Positions 7,113 to 14,287 of a stretch of 18,123 nt of DNA are shown here, piece after piece. Position numbers and translations under genes: made by a program. This stretch comes from CAUZIZ01 sp963579905 (GTDB lineage Bacteria > Acidobacteriota > UBA6911 > RPQK01 > JAJDTT01): NCBI GenBank assembly GCA_963579905.1, contig CAUZIZ010000114.1:1-18123 (forward strand), written 5' to 3'. The stretch's first letter is position 1. Each line of letters starts with the position of its first letter. A model generated the notes under the pieces. It saw only the letters and a list, made by a program, of their open reading frames with translations, was not told the origin of the DNA and made no database searches.

Positions 7113-8668
7113 AGGTTCCGCTAACGCCGATCCGCTTCCTCTACCGAGCACGTGATCAGTTTGGTAGCAAGAGAGCGATCATCGAAGACGAGGATTCCTG
7201 GACCTATTCTCAATTTTCCGATCGGTGCCATCGACTTGCCTCCCTACTACTTTCCTGGGGGATTTCTACAGGGGCACGCGTCGCTTTCCTGTCCTACAAC
7301 TCGCACGCCCTGCTAGAGGCCTACTTTGGAGTGCTCTTGGCGGAAGCCGTCCTGCTACCTCTGAACGTCCGCCTTACCGCCAATGATTTCCGCCTGATTC
7401 TCAACGACGCAGAAGCGGATGTCCTCTTCTTGGATCCAGACTTCCTGCCCTCCATCGAGGAGATCCGTGGGGACCTGAGGACAGTCCACCGATTCGTTCA
7501 GCTTGATCCCGGCCATCAGAGGGATTGGATCGAGCCGCACGCCTACGATGAATTGATCCAGCAGCAGTCTCCCGCTCCCGACAAAGACGTCCGACCGATT
7601 GACGAAGATAGCACGGCAGAACTTTTCTATACCTCGGGAACCTCGGGTCAGCCCAAAGGGGTCATGCTGACTCATCGAAATCTCTACCTCCACGCATTGG
7701 AGGTTGCCCTGATGCTGGGAATACGTGACGACGACGTCCAGCTGCACACCATTCCCCTTTTTCACGTCAACGGATGGGGAACTCCACAGTTCCTTACCTG
7801 CGTAGGTGGATGCCACGTCCTGATGCGGAAGTTCGAGCCACAAACAACCTTTCGCTTGATTGAAAAGCACCGAGTGACCCTCTTCTGCGCGGTCCCCACG
7901 ATGGCCCTGTCCCTACTGAACCATGCGGGGAAGAGAGACTATGACCTCTCCTCGATGCGTTTGGTCAACCTCGGAGGCGCCTCCTCTACCCCGGACCTGG
8001 TGAGGCGACTGGAAGAGACCTTTTCATGTCAGTGTGTTGCCGGTTACGGATTGACGGAAACCTCGCCCATAGTAACGCTTGCCTTCCCCAAAGCACATCT
8101 TGGCGAGAGGGGAGAGAAGCTACTCCAAACAAAGGCGATGACGGGTTATCCGATTCCCGGGATCGAATTGGAGATCCTGGATCATGCCGAGCAGCCCCTA
8201 CCCTGGGATGGGACCACCGCTGGAGAGCTCGTGGTGCGAGGCGACACGGTCATGAAGGGCTACTGGAGAGAGAAGCAGGACGATCTGGCTCCCTCCGATG
8301 GCTGGTTCCGTACTGGTGACCTGGCGACCATCAACCCGCACGGCTACGTCAGGATCGTCGACCGTAAGAAGGACGTGATCATCAGCGGAGGCGAGAACAT
8401 CTCCAGCCTGGAGCTGGAGAAAACCTTGCTTGACCATCCAGCGGTTCTGGAGTGTGCGGTGATCGGCGTTCCCAACAGTCGTTGGGGTGAAGTTCCCAAA
8501 GCCTTCGTCGTTCTGAGATCGCAACAAGCCACCAGCCAGAAGGAACTCTTGGCACACTGTAGACAGCAACTGGCCAGATTCAAGGTTCCACGTAGTATCG
8601 CATTGGTGGAAAGCCTGCCCAAGGGAGGTACGGGTAAAGTCATCAAGCGCAAGCTCCGCGAGGGCTAA
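7109..8668 (+). CDS. AMP-binding acyl-CoA synthetase (fatty-acyl-CoA ligase type)
   Basis: 519 residues, the normal length for the ANL adenylating family. It activates a carboxylic acid, probably a medium or long chain fatty acid, to an acyl-adenylate and then to acyl-CoA. The P-loop-like YTSGTSGQPKGVMLTH lies at about 173-188, the A5 motif YGLTETSP at about 312, the ATP-binding TGDLA at about 401, and the hinge and A8 region DRKKDVIISGGENISS near 417. The C-terminal catalytic lysine lies in GGTGKVIKRKL near 510. HVNGWG near 220 is typical of the fatty-acyl-CoA synthetase branch. The exact acid cannot be read. No signal peptide, so cytosolic. It overlaps the metalloregulator by 4 bases and is surely co-transcribed with it, although no functional link is evident. 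Confidence 0.88.
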   Translation: MKVPLTPIRFLYRARDQFGSKRAIIEDEDSWTYSQFSDRCHRLASLLLSWGISTGARVAFLSYNSHALLEAYFGVLLAEAVLLPLNVRLTANDFRLILNDAEADVLFLDPDFLPSIEEIRGDLRTVHRFVQLDPGHQRDWIEPHAYDELIQQQSPAPDKDVRPIDEDSTAELFYTSGTSGQPKGVMLTHRNLYLHALEVALMLGIRDDDVQLHTIPLFHVNGWGTPQFLTCVGGCHVLMRKFEPQTTFRLIEKHRVTLFCAVPTMALSLLNHAGKRDYDLSSMRLVNLGGASSTPDLVRRLEETFSCQCVAGYGLTETSPIVTLAFPKAHLGERGEKLLQTKAMTGYPIPGIELEILDHAEQPLPWDGTTAGELVVRGDTVMKGYWREKQDDLAPSDGWFRTGDLATINPHGYVRIVDRKKDVIISGGENISSLELEKTLLDHPAVLECAVIGVPNSRWGEVPKAFVVLRSQQATSQKELLAHCRQQLARFKVPRSIALVESLPKGGTGKVIKRKLREG

Positions 8669-8728
8669 CAGGAGACGCGCGACGTTCAGACGTTTCGACG
8701 TGCGACATATCCTTGAAATTTCAGCTAA
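8667..8728 (+). repeat. Diverged direct repeat, copy 1 (with internal insertion)
   Basis: This copy begins AACAGGAGAC and, after about 23 extra bases rich in GACG, continues GTGCGACATATCCTTGAAA then TTCAGCTAAG. The same modules occur without the insert at 8931-8968. Identity over the two matching parts is high, with a few substitutions and one gap. The first bases overlap the stop codon of the acyl-CoA synthetase gene. Confidence 0.6.
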
Positions 8729-8930
8729 GTCGAGCCCCCAGGAAACACTGGCCCCATTCGAGAAAGAAACTTCCAGCTACTGGGGATTTGTGCGTCACTG
8801 CGTGGGAAAGAGTTGTCCGGCTCTCTCCTCGGAACCTGGGCTCATCTTGCTAACGGCTCAAGTCGTTCGCGGCTCTGTCCGACTTGGCTTCCTAACGCTG
8901 GTAGTTCACCCGTTGGCGGCACCTTCGGAA

Positions 8931-8968
8931 AACAGGAGACGTGCGACGTATTCTTGAAGTTCAGCTTA
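8931..8968 (+). repeat. Diverged direct repeat, copy 2
   Basis: AACAGGAGACGTGCGACGT followed by ATTCTTGAAGTTCAGCTTAG. It matches copy 1 in the same orientation about 264 bases downstream, and sits just before the DAHP synthase promoter. The origin (local duplication, ends of a small element, or a dispersed genome repeat) cannot be settled from one window. Confidence 0.6.
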
Positions 8969-8997
8969 GCCTGCTGTCCTCGATCCGAACACGGCCA

Positions 8998-9006
8998 TGC
9001 TATACT
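8998..9006 (+). promoter_or_regulatory. Candidate extended -10 promoter for DAHP synthase
   Basis: TGcTATACT matches an extended -10 element. It lies 33 bases upstream of the ATG, giving a predicted leader of about 27 bases that includes the AAGGAG ribosome site at 9027-9032. No good -35 box is visible. Confidence 0.45.
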
Positions 9007-9039
9007 CCGGCTTGGACACAGCCGCCAAGGAGTACTGAA

Positions 9040-10056
9040 ATGATTGTGGTCATGAAGTCCGATGCCACGCCCGATCAAGTCGAGAAGGCGATGAGGCGAA
9101 TCGAGTCCCTCGGCCTGAAACCCCATCCGATCCATGGTGTGGAAAGAACAGTCATAGGTGCGGTAGGTGACGAACGTGGCAAGAGCGCCTTCGAAAGTCT
9201 GATCGAAATCGAGGGTGTCGAGAATGTGATCCCGATTCTCAAACCTTTCAAGCTAGCTTCGCGGGAACTGCAGGCGGAACCGAGCGAATTCAACGTCGGT
9301 CCAGTGCGGATTGGAGGCAAGGGATTTGCGCTGATCGCGGGTCCCTGCTCGGTAGAGAGCGAGGAGCAGATTCTAGATGTCGCGCGACAGGTCAAGGCAA
9401 GGGGAGCGAACATGCTTCGAGGAGGCGCCTTCAAACCCCGTACCTCTCCCTACAGCTTTCAGGGACTGGAAGACGAGGGGTTGAGGCTGCTGGCCAAAGC
9501 CAGGGAGGAAACCGGACTCCCCATCGTGACCGAGGTCCTCTCATCCGAGGATGTTGCGCGTGTGGCTGAGTTCACCGATGTCTTACAGGTAGGCGCTCGC
9601 AACATGCAGAACTATTCGCTCCTGAAAAAACTGGGCAAGACCGACCGTGCGGTGCTGCTCAAACGAGGAATGATGTGCACCATCAAGGAAACCTTGATGG
9701 CAGCTGAGTATATCCTCACCAGTGGTAATCCCCGCGTGATGCTGTGTGAGCGCGGCATCCGAACTTTCGAAGATTCGACCCGCAATACCCTCGACCTGGC
9801 AGCCGTTGCCCTGATGAAAGACTGGTCTCATCTGCCGGTCATCGTGGATCCAACCCACGGCACCGGGGTGAGGCAGCTGATTCCTCGAATGTGTAAGGCC
9901 GCTATTGCCGCCGGGGCCGATGGCCTCATGGTCGAAGTCCATCCGCATCCGGAAGAAGCATTGTCAGACGGTTTCCAGGCCCTTTTGCCCGACCAGTTTC
10001 TGGAGCTATCAACAGACATCAAGCCCTATTTGGCGATAGAAGGCAAACAGACCTGA
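9040..10056 (+). CDS. aroF: 3-deoxy-7-phosphoheptulonate (DAHP) synthase, type I-beta
   Basis: 338 residues. It condenses phosphoenolpyruvate with erythrose 4-phosphate, the first step of the shikimate pathway to aromatic amino acids, in the cytosol. I chose the ATG at 9040 because AAGGAG lies seven bases upstream and IVVMKSDATPDQVEKAMRRI is the normal start of this subgroup; an in-frame GTG at 8941 would add 33 residues with no family likeness. Residues 1-70 form the ferredoxin-like/ACT-like regulatory domain that in Thermotoga-type enzymes confers feedback inhibition by Tyr or Phe. The TIM barrel shows GPCSVES (101-107, with the metal-site Cys103), FKPRTSPYSFQG (131-142), LQVGARNMQN (182-191), LLKRGM (206-211) and VDPTHGTG (269-276, metal-site His). 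The gene symbol is used loosely; aroG or aroA are also used for this type. Confidence 0.95.
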   Translation: MIVVMKSDATPDQVEKAMRRIESLGLKPHPIHGVERTVIGAVGDERGKSAFESLIEIEGVENVIPILKPFKLASRELQAEPSEFNVGPVRIGGKGFALIAGPCSVESEEQILDVARQVKARGANMLRGGAFKPRTSPYSFQGLEDEGLRLLAKAREETGLPIVTEVLSSEDVARVAEFTDVLQVGARNMQNYSLLKKLGKTDRAVLLKRGMMCTIKETLMAAEYILTSGNPRVMLCERGIRTFEDSTRNTLDLAAVALMKDWSHLPVIVDPTHGTGVRQLIPRMCKAAIAAGADGLMVEVHPHPEEALSDGFQALLPDQFLELSTDIKPYLAIEGKQT

Positions 10057-10113
10057 TTCAGTCCAAGAGAAGGCCCCTCCCGCCCTCGCCATCGATTCGT
10101 TAGGGCACCCCAA

Positions 10114-11097
10114 TCATGTAGTCGGTGCTTCCTCCTCTCCGCTGACAACCCCGACGGCGCTCTGCTGGGGCTGGTGGGTATGAGCACGCTCCTCCAGATA
10201 CCTCTCCGCGTCAATCGCAGCCTTGCAGCCCGCTCCTGCCGCCGTTATCGCTTGACGATACACCTGGTCGTGGACATCTCCCGCCGCGAAAACTCCTTTG
10301 ACGCTGGTCCGTGACCCGTCGTGGACAACGAGGTAGCCATTGCCCATCTCAAGCTGCCCTTGGAACACCTCCGTGTTTGGCTGATGCCCGATCCCGATGA
10401 AGACCCCATCGGTGGGAAGCAGGGTTTCGGCGCCCGTCTTGATATTCTTGAGCCGGACAGCCTCTACCCGTAGCTGATCCGGGTCCAGGATTTCCTCGAT
10501 CACCGAATCCCATATGAAGTCGATCTTGGGGTGATTGAGCGCACGCTCACCCATGATCTTCGATGCCCTCAGTTGATCCCGCCGATGCACGATCGTGACG
10601 GAGTCCGCAAACTTTGTTAGAAAGAGGGCTTCCTCCATCGCGGTGTCACCACCACCTACTACAACCACCTTGAGGCCCCGAAAAAAGTACCCATCACAGG
10701 TGGCGCAGGTGGAAACGCCGTGACCGAGCAACTTCGACTCCGACTCCAGACCCAGCAACATAGCCGAAGCCCCAGATGCGATGATCAGGCTCTCGGCCTG
10801 AAAGGTGTTCTGGTCTGTCTCGACAGTAAAAGGAGACTTCAGGTCGACCGAGCGGGCAACCTCCATCTGATACTTTGCGCCGAAACGCTCCGCCTGTTGC
10901 TTCATCCTTTGCACCAGATCAGGCCCATCCAGCCCTTCAGGAAACCCAGGGTAGTTTTCGACCATAGTGGTCAGGGTCAGCTGTCCCCCGGGTTCGTGGC
11001 CTTCCAGGACCAGCGGCTCCAGATTAGCCCGAGCCGCATAGATTGCGGCCGTTGACCCAGCACAACCCGAGCCCAGTATGATGACCTTGTAAGCCAT
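10114..11097 (-). CDS. trxB: Thioredoxin-disulfide reductase
   Basis: 327 residues. This cytosolic FAD enzyme passes electrons from NADPH to thioredoxin. The FAD-binding LGSGCAGSTAA lies at 8-18, GGQLT at 37-41, and the redox-active CATC at 131-134 inside the NADPH domain, as in low-molecular-weight TrxR. The NADPH motif is VVVVGGGDTAMEEA followed by HRR at 171-173, which favours NADPH over NADH. The C-terminal FAD motif GDVHDQVYRQAITAAGAG is intact. The last 20 or so residues, after YLEER, are a polar tail rich in Gln, Glu and Thr that most TrxB proteins lack. The ATG has AAAGGA about six bases upstream. The gene faces DAHP synthase, with 57 bases between stops. Confidence 0.95.
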   Translation of the reverse strand: MAYKVIILGSGCAGSTAAIYAARANLEPLVLEGHEPGGQLTLTTMVENYPGFPEGLDGPDLVQRMKQQAERFGAKYQMEVARSVDLKSPFTVETDQNTFQAESLIIASGASAMLLGLESESKLLGHGVSTCATCDGYFFRGLKVVVVGGGDTAMEEALFLTKFADSVTIVHRRDQLRASKIMGERALNHPKIDFIWDSVIEEILDPDQLRVEAVRLKNIKTGAETLLPTDGVFIGIGHQPNTEVFQGQLEMGNGYLVVHDGSRTSVKGVFAAGDVHDQVYRQAITAAGAGCKAAIDAERYLEERAHTHQPQQSAVGVVSGEEEAPTT

Positions 11098-11155
11098 TAG
11101 AATTCCTTTCTGCGCCGCCCGCTTTCAAGACCGACGCTGTGTCTGTAAGAGGAAT

Positions 11156-11255
11156 AGTAAGCAGTGGATCAATTATCTGCTCTCACCCGAAGCTTTTTCG
11201 CCCATCATTCTCCTCAACCCTTAACTTCTCGCTGCCCTACTGCTCACTGCCTACT
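11156..11255. repeat. Imperfect inverted repeat involving the heptad array
   Basis: AGTAAGCAGTG at 11156-11166 pairs at 10 of 11 positions with CACTGCCTACT at 11245-11255. It is an oppositely oriented copy of the heptad motif and lies upstream of trxB, where the two arms could form a long-range hairpin in the trxB leader or in the 3' end of the nucleoside hydrolase transcript. Confidence 0.4.
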
Positions 11256-11303
11256 GACAAACTGCTCACTGACACACTGCTCACTACTCAATGCTCACTG
11301 ACC
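11238..11303 (-). repeat. Degenerate heptad repeats (CAGTGAG/CAGTGAGCAGT type)
   Basis: On the + strand TGCTCACTG starts at 11241, 11263 and 11292, with TGCTCACTA at 11278. The spacings of 22, 15 and 14 are close to multiples of 7, and related heptads (CTACTGC, CTACTGA) fill the gaps. On the minus strand it reads CAGTGAGCA. The array starts inside the last codons of the nucleoside hydrolase: the final CAG and the TGA stop are part of the first unit. Similar short tandem heptads occur between genes in cyanobacteria and some other phyla. Confidence 0.75.
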
Positions 11304-12368
11304 TGCGGGCGGTTGGCTGGCCAGGGCAACCAGCGCTTCCCTCACCCGGATGATCTGCTCTGCCGTGACGGTAAGATGGCGATCTCCTCGTTGGCCGCCG
11401 GATCTCAACTCAACCGTCCCCTGATCGCCGATCCTGAACTCGCCCGGCTCCGAAAGTTGAAAATAGCCTCGATCTGGTCGAACTGCGTAAAGGACGCTGG
11501 TCAGATCCCAGGCAGATCGGTCGTAGGGCATCTTTCCGTAAAGCTCGTAGCCCTCTTCCAGGGGGTGAGACGCCTGGTAGCCGAAATCCTTCTGGATACT
11601 CTCGGCTGGATACTGGATCGATTCGCCAATCTCATAGCCGCTCATGACAATGGGAGTCGGCCACCGCGAGAGAAGTCGCCTCGATGCGTCCAGGTCGGTT
11701 CGAATATTGTATTCCCTGAATCCCTCGGGTCGTGGGATGCCGAAGTGTCCTCCCATCATGGACAAGAGCCCTACCTTGCGCGCAACCAGTTGGCGTCCGT
11801 CCAGGGGAGAGTGCCGATCCGGGGCAGAGTCGAGGAGACGCGCTAGATTGGTCGCGAACCCTACCACTACCACCGTGACTGCAGCATCCGGCTGAGCGGA
11901 AAGCGTGCGGCGAAGTAGATCCGTGGCATCCATCACTTGCTCGGGACGCAGAATCTTACGTGGGTAGCGCCAAACATTTCCATCACGGGCTTCGACGAGC
12001 TGCTTCACATAGCTTCCCGGTTCCGGGGTCATTCCATCCCGCACGAGTCCCACCGGAATCTGGGGCCGTCCGTAGAAGTGATTGACGAGGTCGGAGAAGG
12101 CAGCGGCGTAAAAATTGCCTTTACTAACCGTTACGGCTAAGAGAGCACACTCTTCCCTGCTCTGCAATGCGTGGATCACACCCAACGCCAGAGCATCGTC
12201 GATGTCGTTCCCCATGTCGGTGTCATAGATGATCCGCACCGATCCCTGACTTCGAAGCCCTTCCTTCGCTTCAGCCTCCCTGGAACAGCCGTACCCGACG
12301 GCGAGAAGTATGAGCAACAGACGCGAAAACGACTTCACTACTCTATTAAACCACCAGACCTCTCGCAT
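11295..12368 (-). CDS. Exported inosine/uridine-type nucleoside hydrolase
   Basis: 357 residues. The family cleaves the N-glycosidic bond of nucleosides, releasing base and ribose, with a bound Ca(II). The diagnostic YDTDMGNDIDDALAL at about 48-62 supplies the metal-binding Asp cluster and is intact. A later VVVVGFATNLARLLD stretch also fits the family. Residues about 10-28 are a signal peptide (a basic start, then SRLLLILLAVGYGC). The Cys28 environment is a poor lipobox because Tyr precedes Gly-Cys, so either lipoprotein or cleaved secretion is possible. The start is uncertain: the ATG at 12368 and a GTG at 12338 both lack strong ribosome sites, and the GTG gives a more typical signal peptide. 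It lies 64 bases after the ThuA fusion in the same direction. Pyrimidine, purine or modified-nucleoside preference cannot be read. Confidence 0.85.
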   Translation of the reverse strand: MREVWWFNRVVKSFSRLLLILLAVGYGCSREAEAKEGLRSQGSVRIIYDTDMGNDIDDALALGVIHALQSREECALLAVTVSKGNFYAAAFSDLVNHFYGRPQIPVGLVRDGMTPEPGSYVKQLVEARDGNVWRYPRKILRPEQVMDATDLLRRTLSAQPDAAVTVVVVGFATNLARLLDSAPDRHSPLDGRQLVARKVGLLSMMGGHFGIPRPEGFREYNIRTDLDASRRLLSRWPTPIVMSGYEIGESIQYPAESIQKDFGYQASHPLEEGYELYGKMPYDRSAWDLTSVLYAVRPDRGYFQLSEPGEFRIGDQGTVELRSGGQRGDRHLTVTAEQIIRVREALVALASQPPAGQ

Positions 12369-12432
12369 CGGGACCCGCTGCCTGACTGAGCCGTGATCGA
12401 GCGAGCTCTTCCAACCCTTCTCCGATCAACGC

Positions 12433-14244
12433 TCATCGGCGCCGAAGACACCACTCGACGGCGTTCTTCATAAGACGCTGGTACATGGGATGCAAGAGCG
12501 GCTCGATCGGATGTCCACTGGCCAGATGGCAAACCCGCCCGCTTCCGACTTCACGAACCCAGCCTGCCGGAACGGCAATTCCATTGTCCATCCGACTCTG
12601 AAGGATGAGATGGACCTGGGTCTCGTCATAGAGGACAGGAGTGTGCTGTTCGTCGGCGGTGCTAAAGTCGGTGACCCCTTCGGTGATCGGGTGGCTTCGG
12701 TCCGCCACTTCGATGCGGAACCTCTCGAAGGGACCGTGCCCGATGTAGCGTCCGCCTACTAGCTGCAGGTAGGGACCGGAAGGTGGATACAGACCCAACG
12801 AATTGTGCAGATTCAAGAAAGCACCACCCTTCTCGACGAAGGCGACGACCGCTTGCTCCTGCTCCAGGGTCATCCAGGTCTGGATCTTTCCATGGAGAGG
12901 ATCCTCCAACTCCCGCAGCTTATCCCGTCGCCCATCGGTCCGGGGCACTTGCCGTCCATCGCGTAAAATCAAAAGAAGCTGAACCTTCTCCAGATTCTCA
13001 GCCGAGAGGGTCTCGACATCGACCGAAAAATGAGGAACTACTCCGGTGGCCTCGAGCACCTTCCCTAGCGCTTTTTCGATCGGGGCCGGTGGATGCGGTG
13101 AGTCCCCGTAGATCACCAACGCATTTGGCCGCGAGGCAGCGGGATCAGGGGGCTTCCCGTAGAAGGGCGCCGAAGGAGCCGTTAGTTCACGGAAGACATG
13201 CTCGATGAGATCGGCCCTTGGCCTGGTGTGGGTGGTCCAAAACAACAGATCGTAGGAGATCCGCACTCGGCTCTGGACCTCCTCGAGCGAGTAGCCTGCG
13301 GCGATATCGTGAGCCACCTGAATCCTGACCTCCGTTAGAACGGAGCGGAGCCGGCCTAGCGTGTTGCTGCCCTCCCAGGAACCGAAGCCTGGGACTACGC
13401 GCCTCGGGGCCAATTTCTCCAGCTCGGATAGAGCCGAGATCCACGGGAGAATCTCCTTGCCCTCAGCCACTGCACGAGTGCCATTGAAGACCAGTGGTCC
13501 GCCAAACAGGATCCTTTCATTCGGAAGGAAGACTGCCCCCGCACCTTCGATTCTCACGGAATCCAAGGGAATGAATTCGACCGGGTGAGACGCATCGCCA
13601 ATCGGACTCCGAGTCTGCATCGTCTCCACCTGGGAAGCGGAGATTCCCTCCCCGGCTTGCACTAAGCGAGAACCAATCTCCGGCGACGTAATGATGCGCT
13701 GAACCCCGCTGCGCAGCAAAGCCTGGACGATGGGGATTACCGGGTCCGAAGTAAGACGGTGACCCGGGTCGTACCAACGTTTCCTTGCAGGATCATAATC
13801 ACGATTCGATCCCCAGTCCGGATCACTCCACAGGTGAGTCAGGACCAGCCGCTTTACCGACTTCCCCGATCTCTTGGAAACCTGGTTCAGAAACTCCGAG
13901 ACCGGCGTGCCTCGTGGAAGATCCACCAGCAGGATATGATCGTCGAGCTCGATCCAGCCGCAGTTAGCATTGCCGTATTGATAGGAAAAACCGGCTACAT
14001 GAATTCCAGAGGCCAATTCATCTCGATGGGGAAGCATTTGCTTGCCTCGCTCTGCACCAGCTATCGAACTAGTCAACGCAAGACTCAACGTGAGCACTCG
14101 AATCGTCAGTTTCGATAAAAGGGCCATGGTTGGCGCGGAGTATTGAGAGCCTTTGCCAAATGAAAGAAGATCCTTGAGCCCTGAAGCCAATCGCGAGGCG
14201 ATTTCCTCAGGTCTACTTTGGACGGATTGTTTCGCGTTATTCAT
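12433..14244 (-). CDS. Exported fusion: degenerate metallo-beta-lactamase fold plus ThuA-like domain
   Basis: 603 residues from this ATG, which has GGAG eight bases upstream. An internal ATG at 14127 (residue 40) begins MALLSKLTIRVLTLSLALTS, a better-placed signal peptide but without a ribosome site. Residues about 75-330 follow a metallo-beta-lactamase plan: WIELDDHILLVDLPRGT, then LTHLWSDPDWGSN at 135-147. The canonical HxHxDH there reads H137-L-W139-S-D141-P142, so two metal ligands are lost and zinc hydrolase activity is doubtful. Residues about 370-603 match ThuA (class I glutamine-amidotransferase-like fold): NALVIYGDSPHPP, VVAFVEKGGAFLNLHNSLG, GRYIGHGPFERFRIEV and HPITEGVTDF, ending VCHLASGHP. 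ThuA domains occur in sugar-utilisation proteins but their reaction is poorly known. Its position between a symporter and a nucleoside hydrolase suggests periplasmic substrate handling. Confidence 0.75.
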   Translation of the reverse strand: MNNAKQSVQSRPEEIASRLASGLKDLLSFGKGSQYSAPTMALLSKLTIRVLTLSLALTSSIAGAERGKQMLPHRDELASGIHVAGFSYQYGNANCGWIELDDHILLVDLPRGTPVSEFLNQVSKRSGKSVKRLVLTHLWSDPDWGSNRDYDPARKRWYDPGHRLTSDPVIPIVQALLRSGVQRIITSPEIGSRLVQAGEGISASQVETMQTRSPIGDASHPVEFIPLDSVRIEGAGAVFLPNERILFGGPLVFNGTRAVAEGKEILPWISALSELEKLAPRRVVPGFGSWEGSNTLGRLRSVLTEVRIQVAHDIAAGYSLEEVQSRVRISYDLLFWTTHTRPRADLIEHVFRELTAPSAPFYGKPPDPAASRPNALVIYGDSPHPPAPIEKALGKVLEATGVVPHFSVDVETLSAENLEKVQLLLILRDGRQVPRTDGRRDKLRELEDPLHGKIQTWMTLEQEQAVVAFVEKGGAFLNLHNSLGLYPPSGPYLQLVGGRYIGHGPFERFRIEVADRSHPITEGVTDFSTADEQHTPVLYDETQVHLILQSRMDNGIAVPAGWVREVGSGRVCHLASGHPIEPLLHPMYQRLMKNAVEWCLRRR

Positions 14245-14287
14245 CTATCTTGCTCCGAACGGCTACGGATGGACTGTGCAAATTACA

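Larger units (their letters stand above)
8669..9039. other. Gene-free stretch before DAHP synthase
   Basis: 371 bases without a convincing gene. Short frames cross it but have no ribosome sites and no recognisable product. It contains a diverged direct repeat (8667-8728 and 8931-8968), a GACG-rich run at 8677-8706 with GACGT recurring every 8 bases, and a candidate extended -10 promoter at 8998-9006. No terminator hairpin with a T-run is obvious after the acyl-CoA synthetase gene. Confidence 0.6.

Noticed and set aside
8700..8957. An 85-codon frame between acyl-CoA synthetase and DAHP synthase
   Set aside because: No ribosome site, no family likeness, and both ends lie in the direct repeats; treated as non-coding.
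8941..9039. GTG at 8941 as the start of DAHP synthase
   Set aside because: The extra 33 residues do not resemble the family, they cross the repeat and the candidate promoter, and the ATG at 9040 has a well-spaced AAGGAG.
11238..11303. CRISPR array
   Set aside because: The units are 7-9 bases with spacings of 14-22 and degenerate; there are no constant-length spacers and no cas genes.
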